From Rusavskia elegans (Eukaryota > Ascomycota > Lecanoromycetes > Teloschistales > Teloschistaceae), in NCBI GenBank assembly GCA_011316305.1, contig SAUG01000054.1, positions 124,001 to 188,000 of the forward strand: a DNA stretch of 64,000 nucleotides. Direction: 5' to 3'. Positions within the stretch are counted from its first letter, which is position 1; every line of letters starts with the position of its first letter. The notes beneath the pieces were generated by a model. It was not told the DNA's origin, made no database searches, and worked only from the letters and a program-made list of their open reading frames with translations. A program made the position numbers and the translations under genes. Shown here piece after piece: positions 12,243 through 24,154 of this stretch.

Positions 12243-13481
12243 TCATGTCGCTTCACTTTTCGTCTTTTCCTCCTCATCTGCTTTCACCTCATCTCCAGCA
12301 CTCCTCACTTCCACCTCCACCCACAGAGGAACATGATCACTCCTGCCTCTCTCCAACTCACTGTCCAGTATATCTGCCCTCTTGATCCTTGCCTCCTCGC
12401 TCACGAGGATCAAGTCGACCCTGTCCATACCTTCTCCCCACACCTTTCCAGGCGGTCGATAGCTATATTTCCTTTCGTGCCCATGCATTTCTCGAAAGCT
12501 ATCCCTCATCCCCAATCCTCCTTCGTCCTTCGCTTTCATGAAGGTATCCGAGAAATGCTGGCGATTAATTACATGCTCTTTCCCAACCCTCAGCTGCGGA
12601 TACGAGTCCAACGGGGTCTGGGAGATATTCATATCGCCCGCTAACACGACGTCCCACCCTTGACTCTCATAGCGGGAGCATTCATTACGAAGTTCTGTAT
12701 GAAAGATTCGTTTGCGCATGTGTCTGTCTCCGATTGTCTTGCCACTGTTGGGGTCACGGTAGGGATTGGTGGTGCCGTTGACGGCATAGATATTGAAAAC
12801 TACGATGCCATGATCTTGTAATTCGGTGACGAGGACACGCCCCTCGAGGTCCCAGTCCACGGACTTGGTAGTCGATGAGGCGGCTACATCCTGCCGCACA
12901 AGCGTACAGACACCGTAGACTTTCCCGCCAAACCCCGTGGCATTATGCTTGTCTCGTGGGAGATTGAAATGCGCATTGTATAGACGATTTGGTTCTGTAA
13001 GAGGGTCATTGCCAGGGATAGTGGAATTGATCACGCGGCGGACGGAAGCTTGCGAGGAGGTATCAGATGGGGCGATCTTGACTTCCTGGAGACAGACGAT
13101 GTGAGGGAAAGCCCAGCGCTGGAGGCAGGCGCGGAGGGAAGGTTGGGTTGAAGGAGGGGTGGAGGCGCGGGTTGAGGATTTGGTGGGAAAGAAGGTCTTG
13201 ATCAATGGCTGTTGGTCGAGGTAGGGAGCGACACCATTGATATTCCAAGCATAGATACAGATACTGGTCTGACTGAGGATGGGTTTGACTCGAGGTCGTG
13301 AAATTTGCGCTGTGGGCAGAATAGGCGCCACCAGCGCGGTGATGCGGCGCCTCTTCAGGGGGGGTGGACTTAGCGAAGAGCATCGAGATGCCATTGCTCT
13401 TCTGTTCGACGGAACTCGTAGGTGATACACTGCCTTTCGTCGATTGTGCCAGAGAGACATAAGAATGACCAGGATATTCAA
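12243..13481 (-). CDS. ExoIII/AP-endonuclease-like nuclease (EEP superfamily)
   Basis: Single exon, up to 412 residues. A start at residue 30 (base 13394, MASRCSSLSPPPLKRRR, a possible basic nuclear signal) is equally plausible. The endonuclease/exonuclease/phosphatase fold is marked in order by WNINGV (Asn ~80), LQEVK (metal-ligand Glu ~133), IYAVN (Tyr ~233), GDMN (Asp ~283, Asn ~285), DRVDL and SDHVPL (Asp/His ~382-383). All catalytic positions of the ExoIII/APE1 type are present. The likely role is AP-site incision or 3'-5' exonuclease action in base excision repair. No C-terminal zf-GRF finger of the APN2 type is seen, and the tail is short and acidic. It ends 78 bases from the 3' end of Arp9, on the same strand downstream of it. 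Confidence 0.85.
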   Translation of the reverse strand: MNILVILMSLWHNRRKAVYHLRVPSNRRAMASRCSSLSPPPLKRRRITALVAPILPTAQISRPRVKPILSQTSICIYAWNINGVAPYLDQQPLIKTFFPTKSSTRASTPPSTQPSLRACLQRWAFPHIVCLQEVKIAPSDTSSQASVRRVINSTIPGNDPLTEPNRLYNAHFNLPRDKHNATGFGGKVYGVCTLVRQDVAASSTTKSVDWDLEGRVLVTELQDHGIVVFNIYAVNGTTNPYRDPNSGKTIGDRHMRKRIFHTELRNECSRYESQGWDVVLAGDMNISQTPLDSYPQLRVGKEHVINRQHFSDTFMKAKDEGGLGMRDSFREMHGHERKYSYRPPGKVWGEGMDRVDLILVSEEARIKRADILDSELERGRSDHVPLWVEVEVRSAGDEVKADEEEKTKSEAT

Positions 13482-13559
13482 AATTGCTATTCTCCATAAC
13501 GTCTAGTGGGTATATGAACGCCTTCCCCGTGACCCCCCCAACATGCAAAAAAGTTCATC

Positions 13560-15700
13560 CTACATGCAAAATTCATGAATACCTTGTGGTCCCAGATCGT
13601 TATACTCTGTGCGTGACATGAAACCCTTGCTCAGACCCTGGTCGACAACAAACACCACCTTGGCCGCAACCTGGGCGCCCAAGAACGCTGCCTCCTCGAT
13701 CCCCGCATCTTTCCACTCCGGAAAATACTCGGGCATTTTTATCAGCTTGATACTCGTCGGTGTTTGTCCATGCCCAGAATGCTGGTGCTGTTGGTGATAT
13801 TGTTGCATCTGCAGTTGTGCGGCTAAATGTTGATGCTGGCTGGGCGGAGCAAGGCCTCCTGGGTTCGATGCTGTAACCGCGGCTGCTAGAAGAGGGTTGA
13901 CACCTGGTCCGTGATGTGAATTCGAGAGGTGAGACTGCGGTTGTGGTGTGTTCGCGCCAGTTGCGACGGGTGTCGTGAAATTGGATGGAAGTTCCGAGGT
14001 GAAAATTGTCGCGCTTGAGGGCGATATGAGGTACTTGCTGTTGAGTTTGGCTACTAGAGCTTCCTTGCAACCTGAACGGACGACGGTAAGCATATTGACA
14101 CATCAGATGTAGTTCATGACTTACCTCTCACTCGACTGCCGTTGCCGACGATGATGAGGTTATCCCAGAAGTCGGCACGTTTGCCCACATCTGGCACAGA
14201 GAGAATGCATCGGTGTATCGCATCAGCCACTTGGTCTAGCATACCACCTGTCGCTGCTTGAAACCTTTCGACTCCGACTTCTACGTCTCGCCTGATGAGC
14301 GCCGTAGTTTCCCCGTTCGGCTGTCCACTCGTCTGGGCATTTGGTGTTGGAATTGGCTCGGGTGCTCCGGTATCGCTAGAATCCTGCGGCTCGGGAGTTT
14401 TTGGACGTTTTGCCGCTCCTTCGCCATTCTGATTGCCATTCTGCAGCGGTCTTTTGCCGTTCTGGTTGAGTTCCTCCAGTGGCCTTCGTTCGGTATATTG
14501 GAAGGTCGCCGTCATTCGTTTTGCGTTCGGCAGCTTGGCTTGCTTGGGGGCACTGGCTGCCTCCTGGGCCGCCTTCTTCGCAGCAGCTTTCTCGGCCTTT
14601 TCCGCCTTCTCTTTCTCCTTCCGAGCCAAGAACTCGCTGGTCTTACCGCTGGCAACAATGGTGGCTACATCGAGGACGCCTTCGTTGTCTTCGCCCTCAC
14701 CATCCTGAGTATCATCCCCTCCCTCTACACCACTTGCGCCGACTCTCAGTGCCGCTGTAGAGTCTCCGATGCTTCCTCTGCCTTTCAGACCCGCCGCATT
14801 AGCCCCGGCCGAAGCGGCGGCGGCGGGATTAACGTTCGGTTCTTCCGTCTCAGCCTCTCCAGGCATGGCTGTTCCTGATGGCAAGACCTCGCAAATGCCG
14901 CTTTTCTTCAATTGCTCGCACATATCCCTCGTGAAGCCCTTGGTCGATAGCAACTCCAGTAGTCGCTGTGTCATGCTCTCACCACCACATCCCGTCAAGG
15001 CTGTTCCACGTCCAGCGTCGTTGATCAGGAAGTCGTTGACTGCTGTGATATCGCACTTTTCATAGCCAATGTCGATGATAGTAGCCGTAGAGGCTCCGTA
15101 TGCGTAGCAGACAGCCAGGGCGGAGTCCATCAAGCAGAAGGCTGGGGTCTTGAATTTCTCGAAGAAGAATTGAGTAAATATTTCGTGATCTTGAGCGGTC
15201 CATGCAGGTTGTGTGATGATAAGGATTGGCGTATGGAACGGTGGACTGAGGGTGTTGTAAATGTGGGTCATCAACGCGAACAGACAGGACCAGTCAACGA
15301 CACGGCCCTCTCGGATGGGGTACACAGCGCCTTCCTCCGTCGTGGGATCTTCCTCGAAGTACGTGCCCTCCTCTTCGGTAGCAGTATCTTCGTTGTTAAT
15401 ATGCCCATCGGTACCACTCATCGCGGTGTCTCCATCTGTAGGCTCGGGCGCGACATCTTTCTTATGCTTGGTGACCTTCCTTTCCCGGATTTTGATTGGT
15501 TCCCATTCTCCCTTCTTCTCAGCCGGGAACATGCGCGTCGAGACCCTCAATTGCGCCGGAGTGAAGGATTCGGGCAGTCCCAGCTGGGCAAGTGTGGTTT
15601 GCGAGCCGGGAGCGATGACCTGTGTATTGCGGGGTCAGAATGCGCAGCAGAGATCAAGGAACACACTGACCAGGATATGCTCATCTTTGAATGGAGGCAT
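13560..15700 (-). CDS. ARP9: Actin-related protein Arp9 (SWI/SNF and RSC subunit)
   Basis: Model complement(join(13560..14071, 14125..15619, 15671..15700)), 678 residues. Exon 1 is only 30 bases (MPPFKDEHIL), then a GTCAGT intron. Exon 2 opens VIAPGSQTTLAQLGLPESFT, the conserved start of filamentous-fungal Arp9. The actin fold is recognisable (PILIITQPAWTAQDHEIF, DIGYEKCDITAV, GCGGESMTQRLL, DNLIIVGNGSRVRG). A long charged, Ala/Lys/Glu-rich insert lies at about residues 260-400, and a Gln/His-rich insert (QLQMQQYHQQHQHSGHG) sits near the C terminus. Arp9 pairs with Arp7 on the HSA helix of the remodeller ATPase. The second intron (GTAAGT, 53 nt) joins VRG to CKEAL. Both junctions keep phase. 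Confidence 0.9.
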
Positions 15701-16915
15701 TGCGAAGGAAACAGCCCAAATGCGTGAACGAACCAATCAATTGCAACAAACAGCAAGCACTCACTAAGATACTGAATATACGATGCTGTCCGACTTCGGC
15801 CGAAGTCTCGCCGAGTCTAGGCCCCGCTGGGTATCTCTCTCCTTTCGTCTTGACGACAGCCAGCATGTGATGGGCATTGCCGACATGGCGACATCTCCTG
15901 GGGTTCAAGCCTCCTTACAGTAGCAAGTGTGAGAGAGTCTTACGAGTCACATAGGAGCCCAATTATGCCCTGCTAGAGCGTTGCGCGCGCCATCTGCCTC
16001 CTCTAGTCAAAGTTGAACCAAGAAATTCTGGTCAAACAAGTTTGAATATACACAACTTTCACAACCACCGTACCCAAAACATGGACTCAAAGTAAATTCG
16101 TCATCTCAATTATGTCAAGTACTTAATGCCCGCTTCAAGAGGCCTCAACCCTCCCCTTTTCAATGACATTCCAATATCGATATCCCCCTCTCAAAGATCA
16201 ACAACAACCCCTTCCTACATACAGAATCCATTAGTCCATTCCATTCATATTCCAGCAGCACCGCACCCACCCTCCTTCCCAACCACCATCCACCCTCCCA
16301 AACAACCGCTGCTTTTTCTCAGCCATCCAAATGCATGTCGTAACAGGAACTGGACTTACACGTCATGCCGATAGTATTATGGAAGTTGCACATATCTGTG
16401 GGTATCCGGAGCCAAGGTTTGAGAAGCGGAAGCGTGTATTGTTCAAGGAGAAAAGACAGAGGCGCGAGAGGAAGTGGCGGGTGAAGGTGACGAGGAAGAA
16501 GATGGGGGCGTGGGCGTTCTTCGTCTATGAATTTTGTGTTTTTCATATGACGAGTATAATGACTGTTGTCGATATCTTTCTGATCCACTCTGCGTACTAG
16601 GAATATCGCTGCCAGTGGACAGCTGGTGGCAAGATCGGTAGGACTTGTTCTTCACGACTGTTCAAGATAAAGGCAAGATAAAGGCGAACTGATTTGGATC
16701 ATGGACTAGAAAGCTGCCAGATAGAATCTATGTACAAGTAGTCCCATTGTTATGTGATCTCTATCCAGAAAGACTGCCACCGACGCCAATACACCGTGCC
16801 CTTGCCGCGAAGCAAACCCTCTAGTCTATCCGAATGACAGGCAGGGCAATACTCCTAGCTTCCCATTTGGCGAGTGGAACCAACTGACTTACCAAATACA
16901 AATATGACCAGAGCC
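15701..16915. other. Intergenic, Arp9 5' side to FAS beta 3' side
   Basis: 1.2 kb. The left part is presumably the Arp9 promoter. A 90-codon plus-strand ORF at 16331-16600 has no recognisable features. Confidence 0.5.
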
Positions 16916-19900
16916 CTAGGCAGCCGAGGCCGCCGATGTGTCACCACTCCTACCTTCTTGGTATCGCTCCCAGTTAGCCAGCACATTACCGATCCTCGGG
17001 CTGTTGGTCAACTTGTAGACCTCCTCAAAGTACTCCTTGGTGATCTCGAATGGCCTCGCGGTGACGTTAGGTATGTACTTGCCGATCAGCTTGGATGGGT
17101 CGATGGTAGTGCGGTTGATTTTCTTCAGGAGGAAGGATCGGAACGGCTTCACACCGGAGCGCAGGAATGTGCTGTGGAAGGGTACGTCGATCCCTTTGAG
17201 TGGGATAGTGGCGAGGCCACGTTCGAGTTCCAGAGGCTGAGGCTTCGATTTCGTCTTCTTGGCAGATTCGCGGATGATTTCCACTAGATGAGCCTTCATG
17301 TCCTCCATCGAGAGCTTCTCGGTCAAAGCCTGGATGTCGATGTTCTGGGATTTGATGTAATTCGTCACATTGGTCAGGCAATCAAGCGCACGGAGCTGTT
17401 ACATGCGTTAGCTCGAGCCGGGTGGGCGGACCGGTGGCTACTTACATCGCCAGCGCAAACGTATTGAGTGTTCGCGACGTTGTAATTCACAATCTCCAAC
17501 AGCCAACCAGTCTCTTCGGCGATGTTCTCCACTACATACTGCAAGGCAGACTCATTGAATGTCTTGGAGATCCGACTGGGGTTGACAGCACACATCGAGT
17601 AGTTGGAGCGACCAGTCTCGTCGCGTTCGACGGCAACCTGCATTGTCAAACCACGGTAGAAGACAACCGATACCAGACTCTCGATCGGCATGACCTCGGC
17701 GAGAGCAGCAAGCGCAGAGTACTCTCCGAGGGAATGGCCTGCAAAGCTGCTGTCGCGCTGCACCAAACCTTTGGAGCGCATGTCCTCGAAGCTGGCCTTT
17801 TCCATCAGTGTCAGGGCGGGCTGGGTGAATTGGGTGGCGGAGAGAAGACCAGTCGGCGATCTATAGGTGTAGGACGCTGTGTCTTCGTTAACCTCTTTGA
17901 AGATCTTCTCCGACTTGATGCTACCATCGGCGTTGACGGATTCGAAAGTCATCGACATGTAGTTTGCTCGGATGGCTTTGCCCCGAGGCCCACCGAAATG
18001 AATAGTCAATTCTTTGGGGTTGTTTCTGACAATGTTGGTAATCGAGAAGCCATAGTTCTCCATGAAGTGAGTATCGGCACGGTCCCAGACCTCTCGGGCT
18101 ACAGGACTGCTGTCATAGAGCTCCATGCCCATCCCTTGCTCTTGCGACCCCTGACCAGTGAAGACATACGAGGTCGCAGGCTGTTCCACTTCAGCTTCAC
18201 CAAGTAGGACCTTGTCTTCGGTTTCCTTGTTGCTCGCTTCCACCTTGATGATCTTTCGGCCAGCGACCATGCCAACATGTTGTAGCTTGACTTCGATATC
18301 ATCATTCGGCAGTACCATCCCGACTAAGGAGCAATGGAAGCTGCGGACGCGTCCGATGTGGTTCTCGGCAGCCCAGGTCTCGACCAGGCTCCGCACCGCT
18401 GCACTAGAATACATTCCATGGGTAATCGTTCCAGGTAGTTGGGCGTACTTGGAGAAGACTCGTGATACGTGGATTGGGTTGTAATCTCCCGAAACCCGAG
18501 CGTAGGTTTCGTTCGAAGCCGGCGCCCGAAGGACAAGTGGTGTCTTCCCACTCAGTGGGATTGGGTTCTCGAAGTTGACAGGTTGCTCAATAGAAGAGCC
18601 ATAGCGCTGTAGGTAGTCAATGACCGGGTTGCCGTGAGAGACACCAGCATCGTAATCGACGGATGCGACCTGAATGACTTCCTTGGTAGGGAGTTCCAGC
18701 AAGACTTGACCGATCGTCTCTACACGGCTGAAGACGGTCTTGTTCTTGAAATGGACCAAGCTCTGAAGTCGGAACGTCAGAGTCTTGTTCAGAAGCTCAA
18801 TGTCTGGATCGTCCATGCAGAACCATTCCTTGGAACGAAGCACCGCGACATCTTTGGACGTGCCCAGATGAATCTGCATCGGCATCTCTTCCTTGCGCTG
18901 GAAGGTCTTCTCGTAGTCCGTGTAGGTGCCTCGATACAAGAATTGCGTTGTGACAACCATGACAGGCTTGCCCTTCCGCGTGATGGTTCCACTGACCTCA
19001 ACCATCTTACCGGAATCTTGGTTGACTACGGCATTGATCTGTGCCGTCGTGTCGAGAACATCGCCTTTTTTGATCATCTCGGCGCCCGGGACCATGCGGA
19101 AACCATTTGACAAATGTACAAGTTTAAGCAGGTCACCGTCGATGGCTCGTGGGAAAATTGGCTTGGTGATGGCTTTCCACCCAACCACGATGGCAAAATC
19201 CATTGGCGCGAAGACCTCCTTACCCGGGCGCTCAACGAATGCTTCTCCAGTGTTTCCAACAGCGTGAACAAAATCTGCAATTGCCTTACTGGTGACTGTA
19301 GCACGGCCACCATCGAACGTACTTTGAGCTGGGGTGTCAAATGGCACAGCTTCGGCACCGAACCAGATCCTATAGTAGAAAGCCTTGATTCGATCATTGC
19401 GGTCACTCATGACTTCCCGAATCGGCGCATAGCCAGCTTCGGGATGGTATGTGAACTTGAGCGGCAATGCCACCGCAGCGCCTTCTGCCGTCCTCTCCTC
19501 AAGCATGTTCAAGGTGATCTCGTTCTTTCCGCTCATGAAGACCTCTACGGTCTTGATCATTTTCCCCGAATGCGAAGGTTCCATGATCCGGATTACAGTT
19601 GACTGTGGTTCTTTCGGGCTGGCGATTTCAACAAGCATACCGGGGTGTGGTGCGAAGAGGCGTTTGATGGGGTTTGTCTGATATTGCTGGCCTTGAACAA
19701 ACACCTCGGTGGTGAAAAGAGCGAACCTCCACGAATAAGATTTTCCAGCAAGCAACTGTACCCAAGCCTCGAGCTCCGGCATGGTGGCATTGGGGGCTGG
19801 GGAGAGGCGGTAAGTGATTCGATTGGAATCCCTAGACTCGGTCACGCTGTCTATCTCGGCCTCCTTCTCGTCCTCAAGAAGGAGTTGGCCGCCAAAGTAC

Positions 19901-22900
19901 TCAATCACAGGGATCGAAGACTCTTTGCCGTTGTAAAGATCTTGGGTGAGTCCCTTGATATGATCGTTGTGAATGCCATCGAGAATGTCCTTGATTGGCT
20001 CATCCACGGTGTTGGAGTATTTGACAGCAGTGGGACCTTGGAGGATGCAGGTCCTGCCGACGTCTTGGTCGACGACCGCTTCAAGGTCTTCGGATTGCCA
20101 CAAAGAATCTTTCTTGAAGAAGAACTCGAAGTTCTCATCCAAGGACGGCACAAACGGCACGGGCTTTTGGCCGCGACGCTGGCATAATCGCAAGAAGTAC
20201 TGCACATCCTGAGCATTGAGGAGTTGGGTTTGAGACTCTGGATATGTTTTTATGACGGTGTCGACGAGTGGGTAAGGGTCGTTGAGTTCGGAGAAGCTCT
20301 GCAGAATCGACGGCTTGCCTGCATCTGAAGTGAATCTCCCCTCCAACCGGCGAATGTAGTCACCAGTCAGGTTGGCCAGCGATCGATCAATCCACCGAGA
20401 TTCGTGCTTCACATACATGAGGTCCACCATGCGTCGCAGGACCTCACCATATGTCATGTCTTCAAGATCGACGACCTCACCAGCGGCGGTGCGGCCAAAC
20501 CAGACCTTCTGGAAATCATCGTTAAGCTTTCTAATGATATAATCCCGGTTTTTACGTAGTTCAGGGAGCCGCTTTGCTTTGTCGAGGCTGAAGATCTTTT
20601 TATCCATCTCCGCCCAGAATTGAACACCTCGCGTTGCGAGCTTGTGGATAGGCTCGCCCATCTCCGATAGTACGGTAATGACACCACCAGCTGGACCCTT
20701 GTAGGTTTTCTCCCACTGGCTGTCGTCGATACCTTCCGCTTCAGCGATTGCTTTCTTCGCGTTCTTAGAGGTATGGCATTCCTTAGCGGTCATCATACGG
20801 CTACCAAATAGACAGCCGTCGAAAGGCATTGGCGGATATCCAAATTTCGAAGACCAGGTACCGGTCATGTAAGGATACGTGTCTTGGGATCCACCAAATC
20901 CGCTACCGGCGACCAGGATCAGATTATTGCATCTTCGAATCCGACCATACATCAGTAGGATAGGTTGATGGAAGTCCTCATATGAATGATGACCGCCGCC
21001 ACGACCTCCAGTCCACTGTAGCATAACAGGAAAATGTGGGTTTGCTTTGGCGACGTTGATAACTTGCTGGATGGCCTCTACTGATCCAGGCTTGAAGGCG
21101 ATATGCTTGATGCCAAGAGTCTCGATATACTCGTTAGCAATCTCAATCGACGGAACCCCGGCACCAATCGTCAGGCCCTCAATAGGTACCCCGTCAGAAC
21201 GGAGCTTCCCAATCAGGGGGATTTGCCAGGCCATCGCACGAGGATTGACATAAATGAGATTGATCGTGATGCCACGGCCCGCGGGAATATTCGATTCGAT
21301 GTTGGTCAAGGCCTCCGTCATGGATTTGGCGTTGTAGTAACCTCCCCCGGCCAATTCGATGTGATATCCAGCGCTCATAGTAGCTGCAACGAAGTCCCAC
21401 GGTACTGTGCAGGGCGTCATGCCTGCCACCATGACCGGAGGGATGCCGAGTAGTCTGCTCATCTTCGTGTCGACGAATGTCTGACCAGCCGATGTTTTGA
21501 CAAGCTTGGGCCCATGTTCCTTGACCCAATCAACTGCGTATTTGACGGCATGCTCCTCGTCTCTATCGAAAAGCTCTGGCTTATAGCCAACTTCAGCGTT
21601 GGTACCATCCATGGCTCCAGCAAGGATCACTCGCACCCCGGTGCCTTCTTTAATTCGGTTCGTCAAAACACCGAGCCCAGAGATACCACCTGGACCAAAA
21701 TCGGCGATATGTGTCGCATTGGGAAAAGCCGTAGCGATCTCCCATTTCACTGGGTCCTGAGTAATCATGCGAATAAGGGCGGGCACGATGTTTCCTCCCT
21801 CTTGCCGAATATCTTTGCCGTTGGCTGTGTCAAAGACAGGAATGCTCAACGTCTGCGAATGAATCCGCAAGTCCTTCAAGTCTTCTTGTAACTGCTTGTA
21901 GGCATCCGTAAGGTAGATACTATGGAATGGCGCTGTGATAGGCAGGAACCGGTTGACGAATCGGATTTTGCGTTCCGTAAAGGGTATCCTTGTTTGATCA
22001 AGACCGGTGGGCGCCTTCACCTTCCGGAGACGAAGGTTGAGGCCATAGAGGGAGATGGGCGGGCCCGTGACGACGAAGTTGCGCGCGCTGTTGGTCAAGG
22101 AAATGGCAATGTGCCGGTCTTTTGGTAAATGGTGGTTTGTTGCATTGACATGCTCTTCTAACGCCGCCTGGGGCAAGTCGCGGACGGACAACATTGGGGT
22201 AGGAGTACCTTCGCCATTCTCAACCGAGTCCTGAAGGGTCGATGGAGCCAGTGATGTTCGCGGATAGGCCTGTTGACTTCGAGAGCCGATCCAGAAAAGG
22301 ATTGTCAGCGCATCTTTGGTTGCCTTTTCGAATGCTTGCCATGAATCAGCAACAGCGATAGCAGCAGCTGTTACGATGCCTTGGGAGTGGCCCGTTGTGC
22401 CGGAAAACCTCTCTCTCACGTCACCTGGAGTCAGGCCTAAAGTTCTGCAGGTAACGGTGTAATGTGCCAACTGTACCAGGCCAATCAAGGGCAAGCTGAC
22501 TGGAGCTGAGACTAAATATTCGGTGTCCGGTTGCGAATCGCGGTTGTGCAGCCAGCCGAGAACATCCAATCCCTTGGAGTAAAGCTTTTCGACCCGAGGA
22601 TCCCTTGAAAGGGTTTTCAGAAGTTCGGAGGACTGCGAGACGATTTCTTCGACGAAAGAAGGGTAGGTGTTGTAGATCTCCCGTAGCTCGTCAAAGTACT
22701 CTTCGATATTTCCCTGGCCACCGAAAATGGCATATAGAGTCGCTTCACCATCCTCGGCAGATCTTGTCAGGGCTGACTCATGGGGCTTGATTGCTCGTTT
22801 TGACGAGGCTCGTGCAGCGAAGTATGACCGGACGACCAACAATTTCTTCTGAGCGATGCCTGGCAAGGAGGCTGCCAAGGCGTGCACGTCGTTACCCTGC

Positions 22901-23244
22901 AGATGGATACGCTCGAATTCGTTAAGGACCAGCTTCAAGACTTCGTCGTAGCTGCCTTGTGCATCGTCCTCACCGTCATCGACCTCGCTTGCCAAATGGC
23001 CAAGATATCTTGCCAGCAGCTCCGGGACTGAAGAGGGCTCGTCATCTTGAGCGAGCTCATCTGTCGGTGCAGGAAGAGATTTTGTGAAGCGTTCTCGAAG
23101 TTGGAGGGCATGATAGTGAAGAGCGGTCGGAATGAGGAGGGTATATTCTAGCGAGCCATGTGTGAGGGTTAGGGGCCGCAGAGAGGACGAGGAGCGTGGA
23201 GTCGAGACGCCAGTATGCGAGCCGGTGCCCGAGGTGCCATACAT
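16916..23244 (-). CDS. FAS1: Fatty acid synthase beta subunit
   Basis: Model complement(join(16916..17395, 17446..23244)), 2,092 residues, normal for fungal FAS beta. Domains in order are acetyltransferase (GHSQG, Ser ~287), enoyl reductase in the TIM-barrel region ([28 protein letters not shown]), hot-dog/MaoC dehydratase ([14 protein letters not shown]), and malonyl/palmitoyl transferase ([11 protein letters not shown], Ser ~1838). One intron (donor GTAAGT, 50 nt) lies near the 3' end between YVCAGD and LRALDCLTN, inside the MPT domain. With the alpha subunit it forms the cytosolic alpha6-beta6 barrel that makes C16/C18 acyl-CoA. It is transcribed divergently from the alpha gene across 910 bases, an arrangement that allows coordinated expression. 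All catalytic motifs are intact. Confidence 0.97.
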
Positions 23245-24154
23245 CTTGAGTGTTCGACTTTGTTCTTAAGGGATGGTGGTGGTTGTCGTAGTAGATTCAA
23301 CCGGAGGATAGGGATGCTCTGTCAAGGTCAGCTTCTCACCCGGCGCAGAACAACAGAAAAGAAGCTGATTTCACGCAGCCTCTCAAACCATTGAACTAAC
23401 CGAATGTCAGAGGTATGGAGTCGTCAATTGAATGAGACCATAAGAGCGTTCAATGGCTGTGGAGAAGCTCTGAAAGGTGTCAAAGAGAAACCAAGGTTCC
23501 ACTGCTCAGTGTTAGAGAACCTGGGTTTGATGTGGCGTCTTGGGTTGAATGTCAGGAGATGTGATTTTTGAATAGTATCGCTGGAGATAAAGGCGTATCT
23601 AGAGTGCTTATGGATCAAGCTCAGCACGATCTGGAGCTGCTGTTGAGAAGGAAAATCCTAAGATGGCTGAAAAGCTCGTGATTGGAGCGAATTGACCGGC
23701 AGTACGGGTCAAAAAGGGCCGACCGCCGATATTCCGGGGTTGCTAGCGCACTCTTGGTTTGGTCCCTCAACAATTAGAACGAAATTGTGCACGGGCCCTA
23801 GGCAAAAACTGCTCCAACAAAGCTCTCACGCTGGCTAAACGCGGAGAATTGTCGCTCATCCAACACTTTTGCCAATGACACCATAATCCATCTCGGTGAT
23901 TGATTTTCTCGTTGAAAGGGAAAGCCCTCAATCATCCACTCCATACCTTTCATCACCCGTCCAGAAAATTCAACTGAATCAACCTGTGCTGCACAATACC
24001 TTCAGTGGTCATTGGAAGCTTTTCCCTACCAATTGCATCCCTTCTCTTCACAGCCACCAATCCGCCTCCATATCCCCATAACGACCTTTACGAACATCCC
24101 CATCTCACCAGAAACTCGCCCTCGCTCGTCCACTGGACGTAAAATCCTTTCGTC
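23245..24154. promoter_or_regulatory. Bidirectional FAS promoter region
   Basis: A 910-base divergent intergenic region between the two FAS start codons. CCAAT-box cores lie at 23872-23876 (plus) and as ATTGG at 23681-23685 and 24011-24015. I did not find the CCTCGG core used by FarA/FarB-type fatty-acid regulators, and no yeast-type inositol/choline element was identified. Each flank probably carries a 5' UTR. Confidence 0.6.

Noticed and set aside
13482..13559. A separate 161-aa ORF (13063-13548, minus) as the start of the nuclease gene
   Set aside because: It is in a different frame from the EEP motifs and overlaps the tight spacer after Arp9.
16331..16600. 90-codon plus-strand ORF near the FAS beta 3' end
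   Set aside because: Lys/Arg-rich composition without motif, with an overlapping opposite-strand ORF.
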